Assembly (NCBI GenBank): GCA_002483135.1
Contig: DLHI01000019.1
Location: 867-64,866 of the forward strand
Direction of reading: 5' to 3'
Source: Hyphomonadaceae bacterium UBA7672
GTDB taxonomy: Bacteria; Pseudomonadota; Alphaproteobacteria; Caulobacterales; Hyphomonadaceae
Length of the DNA stretch: 64,000 nt
A model generated the notes under the pieces. That model saw only the letters and a program-made list of their open reading frames with translations. It was not told the DNA's origin and did no database searches. The translations under genes and the position numbers were made by a program. This document shows, in pieces, positions 41,619 to 50,839 of this stretch (positions within the stretch are counted from its first letter, which is position 1; each line of letters starts with the position of its first letter).

Positions 41619-42140
41619 ATGAAACTGGTTTCACTGCTGGCCGGCGCCGCGTTGGCTGTCGGCCTTGCCGGAACGGCATCAGCGCAGGGCACATGGCCCA
41701 AGCCGGAATACGTTTCCATTCCGATGGAGATTACCGTCAACAAGCCCGCCGCCGATGTGTGGGCCAAGGTCGGCGGCTGGTGCGACATCTCGAAGTGGAT
41801 CACGCCGACGGGCGGGGTTCCGTGCGAGGTGACGTCGGGCAACAGCGAAGTCGGATCCGTCCGCGTGATCGCGGGTCGCGTCACCGAAATCATGACTGCC
41901 AAGACCGAACTCGGCTATGGCTACACGCAACCTGCGGTCGAAGGAAAATGGTACAATACGTATCACGGCTTCCTCGAAGTCCGTCCGGTGAGCGCCACCA
42001 CCTCCAAGATTGTCTACACGCTGATGCTTGATGTGGCTGACAAGGCTGACCAGGCGGCGAAGGATGCCGACGTCGCCGGCCGCCGCAAGCAATTTGAGGG
42101 CGCGCTGGGCAACATGAAGAAGCTGGCCGAAGCCGGCTGA
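41619..42140 (+). CDS. Exported SRPBCC (Bet v1-like) family protein
   Basis: A 173-residue protein with a signal peptide (MKLVSLLAGAALAVGLAGTASAQ) followed by an SRPBCC/polyketide-cyclase-like domain: ISVDV-type first strand IEITVNKPAADVWAKVGGWCDISKWI-like region at about 35-60, then GSVRVIAGRVTEIMTAKTELGYGYTQP and a C-terminal helix. Such domains bind hydrophobic ligands; exported versions are uncharacterised. A ribosome site AAAGGGAGAG precedes the ATG at 41619. A strong terminator follows. Confidence 0.82.
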   Translation: MKLVSLLAGAALAVGLAGTASAQGTWPKPEYVSIPMEITVNKPAADVWAKVGGWCDISKWITPTGGVPCEVTSGNSEVGSVRVIAGRVTEIMTAKTELGYGYTQPAVEGKWYNTYHGFLEVRPVSATTSKIVYTLMLDVADKADQAAKDADVAGRRKQFEGALGNMKKLAEAG

Positions 42141-42166
42141 TCGAAATTCACTGACGTGAACAGACG

Positions 42167-42199
42167 CGGCCCGCCGGCTCAATCCGGCGGGCCGTTTCC
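42167..42199 (+). terminator. Terminator between convergent SRPBCC and AsmA-like genes
   Basis: An 11-bp perfect stem CGGCCCGCCGG (42167-42177) pairs with 42184-42194 over a 6-nt loop, followed by TTTCCGTT. It lies 27 bp after the SRPBCC stop and 8 bp from the convergent gene's stop, so it may serve mainly the plus strand. Confidence 0.8.
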
Positions 42200-42201
42200 G
42201 T

Positions 42202-45200
42202 TCAGGGCTTCATCGGCGCCGTAGGTGGCGTCGGCAAGGTTGCATCCGGCGCCGGCGGCGGCTCGGTGGGGTTCTCGAATATGCGGCGCAACACGCCCGG
42301 CGTGAAGGCGGCGACCGGATTAATCTGCACGCGGGCGCGCGCAAACGTGCCGCGGACCGAATAGGTCGGGGCGAACATTCCTTCGCCCTGGCGCGAGACG
42401 AACAGGTCGCCGATGACCGGCAGACCGCCAAGCAATGAGTTCACGCCAAACGAAGGCACCAGCACGCCATCGAGCGAAAGCTCGCCCGTTTCGGGCGCTA
42501 TCCAGCCGCGCGCCGTGATGCCCATGGCAGGTCCGGATGCGCGCATGCCGGGCGCATCGATGCGGCCATCGACGAACCGGACGGGGGCATGAACCTCCGT
42601 GAACAACACGCCATCGCCGGACAGAACGTCTGCCAGGCCCTGCAACGATGCGAGCGAGAAGATTTGCGCCAATAGCGGCGCATCCTTGAGGCGCACATCC
42701 GTCATGGTGACCGTGGCCTCGCCATCAGCGCCGACGAATGTGCCATCGACAGCGAGCTTGCCGCCGATGAGATAATCCGCCTTGAGCAACACACGCGCTG
42801 CAAAGCCCGCATCATCCGAGCGCAGCGAGATGTTGCGCTTCTCCCCGCTCGTGCTGATCGCGACGTTGACATACTTGTCGCGATCGATCTGGCCGGAAAT
42901 GGAACCGCTACGCGGCCCGAGACCATCCACACCCAGGCTGATGCGTGCATTCAAGACGTCGATGTCAGGCCGCACACGCAGCTTGTCGGCGTTGAGCTGT
43001 AGCTCGTGCACGGGCCCGGGATCGCCTGGCCCGCCGACCGGTGTGGGCGATGGCGCCTGGCCCGACATGTCCAGCATCTGGTCCATCCAGGGACTGGCGT
43101 CGAAGAACGGACCTGAAAGCGTCGCACGATAGCCGCCATCGGACTTGCGCGCGACCCGGCCGCGCACGTCCAGCGTGCCGCGCGAGAAAAGCCGCTCGAT
43201 ATCGACGGACTGCAGAGCCCCGCCGCTGTCGAGCTGCGCATCGGCGATGAGTTCAAGCCCGTCGGCCCGGATATCGCCAGCGAGGATCGCCGCGTTGGCG
43301 CTGTCCTTGCCATATCGGAATGTGCCCTTGGCGGGAGCGTCGAGTGGTTTGCGCCAGCCGAGCTCAGCGATTTCGATTTGGGCGTGTTCGAAGTCGACGG
43401 TTGCGGTCATGAGATCGAAGTTACGACCGCCCGGGCCTGAGGCCGTGAGTTCAACCTCAGCTTCGCCCTGCATGAAGTTTCGCGCGGCAAGACCGAAGGC
43501 ATTGAGAAGGTCGGGATTGGCGCGGGCTCGGGCGACAAGCTCGGCGCGGCCATCTTGTGCGCCGACTGTCTCGCGCCATTCAAAGCTCACCGGCGCCGGC
43601 CCAAACTGTCCCTGGCCGTTCATGTGCATCCTGTCCTGGGTCAGCTCAAAGCTGACTGCGCCGTCGGCCAGGCCAAAATCGCCGGCAATGTCAGGCACGA
43701 CGACCTTGTCGAACTGGCCCTTGATATTGAACACAATGTCCTTCTCGGACATCTTGGCGATCATGGGATAGCCGACCTGGACGCTTACGTTTCCGTCGCC
43801 CGAAATCTGCGCGATCTGGAGATTGTAACGCGCGGCAATGTCGAGGTTGCTGTCGTCCACGACGCGCAACAGGTCCATCAGCGGTCCGCGCCCGTGCACA
43901 ATGATGTCGGACATCGCGCCTGAGGGCGAGAACTGCGGGAGACTGATCTTCGCCTGATCGATCTGCCAGGACTGCAGCATGCCGCCAGTGACATCCAAGG
44001 TTATGCTGTTGCCCTTGAGATGCCCCGCGCCCGTTACGTTCGTCGCAGCCGGGAAGTCCGGCAGGAATTTCACGGTCGCCTTTGCAACGTCGAAAGTGAG
44101 CGACAGATTCTCGTCGGGCAGAAAGCCTTTCGCAAGCGCGTCAGGCGGCCAATCGATCGCAACGACTGCATTGCTGATGACAGCTTCTGGGATGTTGGTC
44201 TTCACCCAGTTGCGGGAGAAGGCGTCGGTCGCCGTCGGCCAGAATTCAATGACTTGGGCGGGAGAGAATGTACCTTCGGTCTTGGCATTCACCTTGACGC
44301 CCACGCCGAACTTTTCTCCTTCGCCCTCGAACCAGATCTCTCCGGAGCCCGAAGCAGACATCGCGCCATTGCCGGCCTTGATGTTGGTGATCGCAACGCG
44401 GCGGAGGTCATTGGAAATCTGGCCGTTGAGCGTAGCCTGCTTCAGCTGCATCGGCGCTTCAAAGAAAGGCGTCAGGGACAGGGTGAACGCCTCGCTGGAC
44501 AGAGCGAAGTCTGTCGGCAGCGTTGTGTCACCCGCCATGATCGCTCGCGCATCCAGCGCCCCGGTGAACGCGCCCGACAGCCGGTCGCTGTCGATGCTCA
44601 GCGTTTCCAGCGTGATGAACTTCGTCGCCGGATCATAGGCAGCCGAGAACGACAGGTCCCTGACCGCAACGCTCTCCTCTCCGAGCATGACCGCACCGGA
44701 AACGCCCTCGAGCGCCAGTTTCGTATTGAGGAGCCCGCTGCGCTCGCTGGCAGTCGCCGTGAAAGTCGCGCTGGCCGAGCCCGTGGTCGTGAACGCGTCG
44801 CCGGAATAGCCGAACATCTGCGCGATCGACATGGGGTCAACACCCTCGAGCGTCAGATTGCCCGAGGCATGAGCGACCTCGCCATCCGACTTCAGCTCGA
44901 TCCGCACCTTGTTGGGCTCGCCCTCGTGGGCGCCGGCGAGGCGCACATCGAGTTCGAGCGAGACCCCTTCGCGGGTCGCTTTCCACATGCCGTCGACGGG
45001 ATCAGCGCTCCATGTGGAGCCGGACTTCTGATCCACCACATCAAGATGGAATCCAGCGAGTTCAACCTGTTCGAACGAGCCGGCGGCCACCAGCGCGCGG
45101 ATCGGCGTCGCCAGGGTCGCCCAGTCGAGGTCGCGCACAGGATCGAACGGCTTGTCGCTGGGATCGGGCTCCTTGGCGATTTCGATATCGGCGAGTGTCC

Positions 45201-45597
45201 AGACACCATCCTTGCTGCGCACGACGGTGGCCTGCCCGTCCTCGAGACGCAGCTGGCGCGGCTTAACCTGGAATGCCAGCAGTGAAACCGTATCCAGCGA
45301 GATCATGGCCCGCTCGGCGCTGAAGGCGGGCTTTGCATCCGCGCCCATCGCCGTGAAGCCGCGGGCCACGGCTTCGACCCGCCCGCGGTCGCGGACCCAT
45401 TCGAGGCCCAGCGTCTCGATCTTCACCGGCTTCCCGCCGCGCGCCTCCGCCAGAGATCGTTCCACCTGCGGACGGATGAATTCGAGGTCGATGGGTCCCT
45501 GCGACAGGCGCCATGCCAGGAATCCCGCACCCGCCAGAATCAGGAAGGTGATGAACGCCAGGATTTCGAGGACCAGGATCTTGGCCGAAACCTTCAC
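42202..45597 (-). CDS. AsmA/DUF3971 (YhdP-like) giant membrane-anchored protein
   Basis: A 1131-residue protein with a single N-terminal membrane helix (about residues 8-30, ILVLEILAFITFLILAGAGFLAW) and a very long beta-rich periplasmic region. Its features are those of the DUF3971/AsmA-like superfamily (YhdP, TamB relatives): LEFIRPQVERSLAEA just after the helix, a central DUF3971 region, and a C-terminal AsmA-like segment (GDGVLFTEVHAPVRFVDGRIDAPGMRASGPAMGITARGW split by short loops, then LLGGLPVIGDLF). These proteins form hydrophobic grooves bridging inner and outer membranes and are implicated in phospholipid transport. The start is uncertain: the GTG at 45595-45597 places the helix at the N-terminus; the frame opens at a GTG at 45732 that would overlap bcp. 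Confidence 0.88.
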   Translation of the reverse strand: MKVSAKILVLEILAFITFLILAGAGFLAWRLSQGPIDLEFIRPQVERSLAEARGGKPVKIETLGLEWVRDRGRVEAVARGFTAMGADAKPAFSAERAMISLDTVSLLAFQVKPRQLRLEDGQATVVRSKDGVWTLADIEIAKEPDPSDKPFDPVRDLDWATLATPIRALVAAGSFEQVELAGFHLDVVDQKSGSTWSADPVDGMWKATREGVSLELDVRLAGAHEGEPNKVRIELKSDGEVAHASGNLTLEGVDPMSIAQMFGYSGDAFTTTGSASATFTATASERSGLLNTKLALEGVSGAVMLGEESVAVRDLSFSAAYDPATKFITLETLSIDSDRLSGAFTGALDARAIMAGDTTLPTDFALSSEAFTLSLTPFFEAPMQLKQATLNGQISNDLRRVAITNIKAGNGAMSASGSGEIWFEGEGEKFGVGVKVNAKTEGTFSPAQVIEFWPTATDAFSRNWVKTNIPEAVISNAVVAIDWPPDALAKGFLPDENLSLTFDVAKATVKFLPDFPAATNVTGAGHLKGNSITLDVTGGMLQSWQIDQAKISLPQFSPSGAMSDIIVHGRGPLMDLLRVVDDSNLDIAARYNLQIAQISGDGNVSVQVGYPMIAKMSEKDIVFNIKGQFDKVVVPDIAGDFGLADGAVSFELTQDRMHMNGQGQFGPAPVSFEWRETVGAQDGRAELVARARANPDLLNAFGLAARNFMQGEAEVELTASGPGGRNFDLMTATVDFEHAQIEIAELGWRKPLDAPAKGTFRYGKDSANAAILAGDIRADGLELIADAQLDSGGALQSVDIERLFSRGTLDVRGRVARKSDGGYRATLSGPFFDASPWMDQMLDMSGQAPSPTPVGGPGDPGPVHELQLNADKLRVRPDIDVLNARISLGVDGLGPRSGSISGQIDRDKYVNVAISTSGEKRNISLRSDDAGFAARVLLKADYLIGGKLAVDGTFVGADGEATVTMTDVRLKDAPLLAQIFSLASLQGLADVLSGDGVLFTEVHAPVRFVDGRIDAPGMRASGPAMGITARGWIAPETGELSLDGVLVPSFGVNSLLGGLPVIGDLFVSRQGEGMFAPTYSVRGTFARARVQINPVAAFTPGVLRRIFENPTEPPPAPDATLPTPPTAPMKP

Positions 45598-45715
45598 GCG
45601 CCGGCCCCCGGACGCTGGGGCAGCGTCACGCGCGCGGCCAGCAGCCGCTTCACTGAGAGACGTGGACGGCGATACAAGTCCATGATCCCTGACACCACAA
45701 AAACACGGACAGATT

Positions 45716-46189
45716 GTGTCACAGCCACTCACTGCCGGCGACCCGGCCCCCGCATTCCGACTGCCAGCGACACCCCGGGGGTCCGCCGGGCTGGAGGACT
45801 ATGCCGGCAAGACCCTGATCCTGTTCTTCTATCCCAAGGATGATACCGACGCGTGTACCCGTGAAGCAGTCGCGTTCAGCGGCATGCAGTCGCGCTTCAG
45901 GCGAGCCGGCGCCGACCTGCTGGGCATCTCCCGCGACAGCATGGCCGACCATAAGGCATTCGCTGCCAAACATGGACTGAAGGTCAGGCTGGGGTCAGAC
46001 GAGGACGGCAAGGTATGCGAGGCGTTCGGTGTCTGGCAGGAGAAACAGCTCTACGGGAACCGATTCATGGGGATCGTCCGCTCCACTTTCCTGATCGCTC
46101 CTGACGGGATGATTCAGCGGGTGTGGCGAAACGTCCGCGTGCCGGGACACGCAGATGCGGTTCTGCAAGAAATGACATCATTTCGTTAA
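45716..46189 (+). CDS. bcp: Thioredoxin-dependent peroxiredoxin, Bcp/PrxQ type
   Basis: A 157-residue peroxiredoxin reducing hydroperoxides with thioredoxin. It has GDPAPAFRLPA, FFYPKDDTDACTREAVAFSG with peroxidatic Cys47, and later FGVWQEKQLYGNRFMGIVRSTFLI with the conserved Arg. The residue five positions on, where E. coli Bcp has its resolving Cys, is Val, so this is a 1-Cys-style or atypically resolved member. The start is GTG at 45716. It is divergent from the AsmA-like gene. Confidence 0.94.
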   Translation: MSQPLTAGDPAPAFRLPATPRGSAGLEDYAGKTLILFFYPKDDTDACTREAVAFSGMQSRFRRAGADLLGISRDSMADHKAFAAKHGLKVRLGSDEDGKVCEAFGVWQEKQLYGNRFMGIVRSTFLIAPDGMIQRVWRNVRVPGHADAVLQEMTSFR

Positions 46190-46371
46190 CCATATCACCG
46201 CCATTTTCATCGGGTTTACGGATGCTTGATTGCCCTGCGCGAAGCTGGCGAAAAAGCTGACCTGAAGGGGTTCGCGTGCGCGAATTTCTGAGTTATCCAT
46301 GTGACCGCCGGGCAACATCCAGCGGGGCAACGCGGGGCTTGGCGCGTAGAGAAATTGATCGGGCAGCTTAA

Positions 46372-47589
46372 ATGGCGGTCAAGCAACTGAAGGCGAAGAC
46401 AAAAGCCTTCTTCGAGAAAGCCTTTCCTGAAAGGCAAATCTACCACCGCAGCGGCGGGTCCGTTCGGTACGTCTCCATTTCACCCTGGCGTCAGGCGATG
46501 ATCGCTGGCGCTGCGACTCTTGTCGTCGGCTGGTGCCTTTTTGCGACCGTCGCGGTGCTGCTGCGTGGCCCGGGAATGGACAGCAGCGGCGGCACACTCG
46601 ACAAGCAGTCGGCGCGCCTGGAACGCGAACTTCGCCAGGCGCGTGCAGCCGAGCAGACGGCCCTCACCCTTCTGGAAACCCGCACGCTCGATTTCAACAG
46701 CGCCATCGTCGAGGCCAAGAGCCGTCACGAGACTTTGAAGAAGTTGCTCTCCAGCCTGCAGGGCGGCGACACGGCTTCGGCCATCGTGCTGAACGGTTCA
46801 AACGCCACCATGCTGATCGATTCGACGATCGAGGAAGGCGACCCGCGCCAGAGCCGGCCGGACTGGTCAAACGGAGACGACGGCAACGGCGCCTTTCGCG
46901 CCCCGACCGACAAACTGATTGGTGAACAGGCCCTGCTGCTGGATTCCTTTGAGGAAGAGGCTGTGTTGCGCTCCGAGACGGCGCGCGGCGTCATTCGCCT
47001 GACGGGCGTGCCCGCCTCCCGCGTGCTGGAGCAATCCGGCGTTGGCGGTCCGCTCATTCCGGTCAGCTTCGCTGCGAATGGCAAGCCGCTGGACCAGATC
47101 ACCGATCCGTTCGAGCGCCGCATCTACGAGGTGGAAGCACGCCTTTACGAAGCCCAGCTCTACGAAAAGGCCCTCCGCTCCCTGCCCCTGGGCATTCCGG
47201 TGCAGGGTGCTTACCGCGAAACGTCTGGCTTCGGTTACCGAACCGACCCATTCGGCCGCGGCACCGCCTTCCATGAAGGCACCGATCTTGCAGCCTTTAC
47301 GGGCGCACCGCTGATTGCGAGCGCGCCAGGGAAGATAATCTTCGCAGGGGTAAAGGGCGGGTACGGACGGGCAGTCGAGATCGACCATGGCGGAGGCTTC
47401 CGCACGCTTTACGGGCATATGAACTCGATCAGCGTGAAGGTTGGCGACACCGTCGCGCTTGGCCAGAAAGTTGGCACCATGGGGTCAACTGGAAGAAGTA
47501 CGGGACCGCACCTCCACTACGAGATATACTTCCGTGGAAAGTCGTACGATCCGATCAAGTTTTTGAGGGCTGGCAAGCATGTTCACTAA
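46372..47589 (+). CDS. Membrane-anchored M23 peptidoglycan endopeptidase (LmdC-like)
   Basis: A 405-residue protein: basic cytosolic start, one membrane helix at about 43-65, a periplasmic coiled-coil region (about 75-125, with KQSARLERELRQARAAEQTALTLLE in short pieces), a linker, and a C-terminal LytM/M23 metallopeptidase. Zinc ligands are seen in TAFHEGTDLAAF (HxxxD), YGHM and GPHLHYEIY (HxH). It is followed by bactofilin with an 11-bp overlap. In Hyphomonas and Rhodomicrobium an M23 peptidase (LmdC) encoded next to bactofilin cooperates with it in cell-shape control, and this pair has the same order and architecture. The intact active-site residues suggest real D,D-endopeptidase activity. 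Confidence 0.92.
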   Translation: MAVKQLKAKTKAFFEKAFPERQIYHRSGGSVRYVSISPWRQAMIAGAATLVVGWCLFATVAVLLRGPGMDSSGGTLDKQSARLERELRQARAAEQTALTLLETRTLDFNSAIVEAKSRHETLKKLLSSLQGGDTASAIVLNGSNATMLIDSTIEEGDPRQSRPDWSNGDDGNGAFRAPTDKLIGEQALLLDSFEEEAVLRSETARGVIRLTGVPASRVLEQSGVGGPLIPVSFAANGKPLDQITDPFERRIYEVEARLYEAQLYEKALRSLPLGIPVQGAYRETSGFGYRTDPFGRGTAFHEGTDLAAFTGAPLIASAPGKIIFAGVKGGYGRAVEIDHGGGFRTLYGHMNSISVKVGDTVALGQKVGTMGSTGRSTGPHLHYEIYFRGKSYDPIKFLRAGKHVH

Positions 47590-48019
47590 GGGCAAATCAC
47601 CTGAGCCGACGCCGGCGCCCCAGGCGCCCAAGCCCATCTCGCCGGATTCCACGGTCAAGCGTGCACCAGTTGCGGCTCGCTCCGGCCCGTCGATCATCTC
47701 CGCCGACGTCAAGATGACCGGCACCATCGTCAGCACCGGCGAGATCGACATCAACGGCCAGATCGAGGGCGATGTGCGCGCCTCGGCCCTGACTGTTGGC
47801 GAAACTGGCGCGGTCAAAGGCGAAGTGATCGCCGAGTCCGTCGTGGTGCGCGGCACCGTCGAAGGCCGCATCCGTGGCCGCAAGGTGCAGCTCTGCACCG
47901 GCGCAAAGGTTCGCGGCGACATCTTCCACGCCTCGCTAGCGATCGAGCCGAACGCCATTTTCGAAGGCGCCGTGAAGCACGCCCAGGACCCGATGGCCGA
48001 ACAGCCGCCGTCGACCTGA
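47579..48019 (+). CDS. bacA: Bactofilin
   Basis: A 146-residue polymerising cytoskeletal protein. A Pro-rich N-terminal tail (about 1-40), then the right-handed beta-helix of the bactofilin domain (about 42-125) with repeated short turns such as GEIDINGQIEGDV, LTVGETGAVKGEV and VVRGTVEGRIRG, and a flexible C-terminus. Bactofilins assemble without nucleotides and localise wall enzymes. The start overlaps the M23 gene by 11 bp, and a strong terminator follows. Confidence 0.96.
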   Translation: MFTKGKSPEPTPAPQAPKPISPDSTVKRAPVAARSGPSIISADVKMTGTIVSTGEIDINGQIEGDVRASALTVGETGAVKGEVIAESVVVRGTVEGRIRGRKVQLCTGAKVRGDIFHASLAIEPNAIFEGAVKHAQDPMAEQPPST

Positions 48020-48042
48020 AGCGGATTTCCATCGAGTTTCGA

Positions 48043-48072
48043 AGGCCGCCCCAACCGGGCGGCCTTTTTGTT
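48043..48072 (+). terminator. Rho-independent terminator after bactofilin
   Basis: Stem AGGCCGCCC (48043-48051) with GGGCGGCCT (48057-48065) over CAACC, followed by TTTTTGTTT. Confidence 0.92.
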
Positions 48073-48117
48073 TGATCCCTTCCCCCGCTTGCGCGGGAAG
48101 AATTGCCCCACAAAGCA

Positions 48118-48148
48118 GAACGCCCGGCTGTTTCCAGCCGGGCGTCCC
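48118..48148 (-). terminator. Terminator after the HU gene
   Basis: Perfect stem ACGCCCGGCTG (48120-48130) with CAGCCGGGCGT (48135-48145), loop TTTC. On the minus strand it is followed by CTGCTTTG. It lies about 35 bp after the HU stop. Confidence 0.75.
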
Positions 48149-48178
48149 GATGTTTGGATCAGTGAAACCGAAGAGTCG

Positions 48179-48487
48179 TTAGATCGACTCTTTGAGTTCC
48201 TTGGCGGCGCGGAAGGCGACCTTCTTGGAAGCCTTGATCTGCACCGGCTCGCCCGTCGCCGGGTTGCGGCCCATGCGGGCGGCGCGCTTGCGCACGACGA
48301 GAACGCCGAGACCAACGAGGCGGATACGGTCGCCCTTCTTCAGGTGCTTGGTCAGCAGGCCGACGAGATCGGCCAGCATGGCTTCAGCTTGCTTCTTCGG
48401 AATCTCGTGGCTCTCGGCCAGGGTGGCGGCCAGCTGCTTGGTGCTGACGGTCGTCTGTTTAGCGGCGGCTTTTTTAGCGGTGGCCAT
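48179..48487 (-). CDS. HU-family DNA-binding protein
   Basis: A 102-residue histone-like protein that bends and compacts DNA. It has a Lys/Ala-rich N-terminal extension (MATAKKAAAKQTT), the two-helix dimer region SHEIPKKQAEAMLADLVGLL, and the beta-arm signature VRKRAARMGRNPATGEPVQIKASKKVAFRAAKELK. The GRNPxTGExxxI core is intact. It is monocistronic with its own terminator. Confidence 0.95.
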   Translation of the reverse strand: MATAKKAAAKQTTVSTKQLAATLAESHEIPKKQAEAMLADLVGLLTKHLKKGDRIRLVGLGVLVVRKRAARMGRNPATGEPVQIKASKKVAFRAAKELKESI

Positions 48488-48662
48488 GGTCTTTTCGACT
48501 CCCTTGGGAAAATCCGCCCTCTGAATACACGGATTTTGGAGCCTCCAAAGAGAAAAAGGTGCGTTTTACAAGGGAAATCCCGGCTTTTCACAGCTTATGA
48601 GCTCAAAAACCCCCGATTTTACGGCTTTGGAGAGGTTCCACCGCTCCCGAACCCCCGATTTC

Positions 48663-50693
48663 TCAGGGAATCAGCGCGGCTGAGTCGCGAGGCCTGAGAC
48701 CCGGTTTCCGGTGCGACCAGCGCGTCCAGTAGAGTGTCTCGACCCGCTCCTCATAGTTCTCGTCGAGCCAGGGTCCGTAGAGGTCCAGCATCAGGTCGGC
48801 GGTCGACTGCACCATCGACATCTTGGCAATCATCACATGGTCAGCGTCGGCGAACATGGCTTCGGGCGTGGGATGCACGTCCTCGCTGATCGTCCGGTTC
48901 ATGTGCAGCGTGAGCCAGCCGCCCTTGGGCGCGCGCAGGTTCATGAGGAACGGGAACGGGTTCGTCATGTCGAGAGTGGTGACGGTCTCGCCGCGCTTCA
49001 CGACAGGCGCAAGGTCTTCCATGCCGGCCAGCAGCGTCTCCATGTACTCGCCCTGCCGAAGCTCCTGGCGGCGGCCGTACTGGCCTGACAGCCATATGTT
49101 GTGAATGCGCGCCTCTGGCGTGTCCGACTTCGAGACGGCGCGGGTGAACATGCTCTCGCGCTCCGGGACATAGACGCCTCGGAAAGCTGGCAGGCTGGCC
49201 CAATGCGCCGGCTCACGCGCCTCTTCGCGCAGGATGGCGTAGGCATGGTCGATCAGCACCATGCCCCGGTCGAGCACCTGCGTAGCCGCCAGCATGCCGA
49301 ACGCCCCGGCGGCGGCCACGCGGGCTATCTTCTGCACATCTGCCTCGGTCATCACGCGCACAGCGCCGTAGGCCGCCAGCACGATCAGCGCAGTCAGGTT
49401 TTCGAGTTGGCCGTTCTGGTTGATGACGAACATGGAGGCGAGGAGGATGAAGCCGGCCACCAGCCCGTCGCGCCAGTTGAACCGCCCGATGGCGGCGAGA
49501 ATTCCCAGCGGGGCCGCCGCAAACAGCATCTCCAGCATGTTCCGGCGAATGAGGCCCAGAATGGATTCCGTCCGCGCGCCGGAAACCTTTCCGGCCAGCA
49601 GGATGTCGTTGATGTAGGCGAGCAGGTTCCCGGTCATCAGGCCGATGGCCACGATGCCGGCAGCCGTCATTGCCCCGCCGATGGCCAATGTGCGCCACAT
49701 GCCGGGGTTCAGGAACGCATAAACGGCAGCCGCCCCAAGGCCAGCCGCGAAATAGCTGACTTTCAGCCAGAAGAGGAAAGTCAGCACGGCGGCCAGCACC
49801 GCGATCTCGCCAAGGCCTGGCGCGGTCGAGCGGTCGCGGCGCGGGACCAGAACCATGAACAGCGGGATCAGCGCCGCCCAGCCCCAGCGATTGTAGAACA
49901 TCGCCCAGGACAGATTGTCGGCCAGGATCTCGGTTTCGCCATTGATCAGCGTCTGGCTCTCACCACCCCAGCGCTCCAGCATCGCTGCCGGAACAGTGAC
50001 GAGGAAAACGACGCCCAGCAGCACGGTGGTGACCGCGATGGGCATGCGCTGCGCCCCAATGGCCGCGCAGGCGAGGCCAAGCCCAGCGGCGACCCAGACA
50101 GAAGCAAGCTCCACCGAGCCGCCATAGCCGCCGATGAGCCAGGCGGCCCACGCCGGCAGATACAGCTGCGCAGCGCCCAGTGCAGTCGGGAAGTCGGACG
50201 ACGGCACCAGCCCGTTCGAGATGCGGTAGGTCGAGTCGAAGAAGATAAGGCTGTCGTGCGTGATGATCGTGAAGACCGAAGCCGGGCTCCACAGGAACAT
50301 CAGATAGCCCGCCATCAGCAACAGCGCGTATGCGGCGGCGATGCGAAAGCGGCTGGCGTCACTGGCGAAGGCGGTCGGATTGGCTGCGGAATGCCGAATG
50401 TGGGCAATGACGGCGAGCGCAATCAGGCCCGTGAACGCTACCCACTGTATGACAGAAGCGGTATGCGCGAGCGCGACCGGATCCATCGCTCCACGGATCT
50501 CGGCATAGGGCCATCCCGCCGCGCCGGCGTGAGCCGCCAGCAAGGCCGGGCGGATCGCGAAGGCCACAACGCCCCAGACCAGTAGAAGCAGGCCGTAACG
50601 GTCGGTGGCCAGAAAGCGCATTCCGCCGAGGACCTGCGATATCCATCCCTGGCGAACCGGCGAGCCGACCGGACCCGCAACTCCCTCAGACAT
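48663..50693 (-). CDS. Large polytopic membrane protein, GT-C glycosyltransferase-like topology
   Basis: A 676-residue protein with about 11-12 membrane segments between residues 30 and 460 and a soluble C-terminal domain of roughly 190 residues. The first periplasmic loop after helix 4 contains THDSLIFFDSTYRISNGLVPSSDFPTA-like acidic and aromatic residues (HD near the membrane), reminiscent of GT-C glycosyltransferases that use lipid-linked sugars. No specific family signature was recognised. The C-terminal part, with MTNPFPFLMNLRAPKGG, is hydrophilic. No surface-polysaccharide cluster is adjacent. Function is unassigned; glycosyl transfer is a weak inference from topology. Confidence 0.7.
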   Translation of the reverse strand: MSEGVAGPVGSPVRQGWISQVLGGMRFLATDRYGLLLLVWGVVAFAIRPALLAAHAGAAGWPYAEIRGAMDPVALAHTASVIQWVAFTGLIALAVIAHIRHSAANPTAFASDASRFRIAAAYALLLMAGYLMFLWSPASVFTIITHDSLIFFDSTYRISNGLVPSSDFPTALGAAQLYLPAWAAWLIGGYGGSVELASVWVAAGLGLACAAIGAQRMPIAVTTVLLGVVFLVTVPAAMLERWGGESQTLINGETEILADNLSWAMFYNRWGWAALIPLFMVLVPRRDRSTAPGLGEIAVLAAVLTFLFWLKVSYFAAGLGAAAVYAFLNPGMWRTLAIGGAMTAAGIVAIGLMTGNLLAYINDILLAGKVSGARTESILGLIRRNMLEMLFAAAPLGILAAIGRFNWRDGLVAGFILLASMFVINQNGQLENLTALIVLAAYGAVRVMTEADVQKIARVAAAGAFGMLAATQVLDRGMVLIDHAYAILREEAREPAHWASLPAFRGVYVPERESMFTRAVSKSDTPEARIHNIWLSGQYGRRQELRQGEYMETLLAGMEDLAPVVKRGETVTTLDMTNPFPFLMNLRAPKGGWLTLHMNRTISEDVHPTPEAMFADADHVMIAKMSMVQSTADLMLDLYGPWLDENYEERVETLYWTRWSHRKPGLRPRDSAALIP

Positions 50694-50839
50694 CTGCCGC
50701 CCCTGAAACTGGCCGCACTGGCCCAGCCGGACTAGGCCATGGAGCGGGTTAACCGGCGGTTTTCCATGGATCGGCTGCGGGTTTGGCCCCCCCGGATCGC
50801 CCCCTTGTGAATCGGCCGGGTACCGCCGACATTGGGTTC

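Noticed and set aside
45598..45732. Upstream GTG (45732) as the start of the AsmA/DUF3971 gene
   Set aside because: It would overlap the divergent bcp start and add a hydrophilic tail before the membrane helix, leaving no room for either promoter.
49101..50585. Plus-strand frame of 494 codons opposite the 676-residue membrane protein
   Set aside because: It is extremely Arg/Gln/His-rich with no hydrophobic core and is antisense to a polytopic membrane protein with coherent helices.
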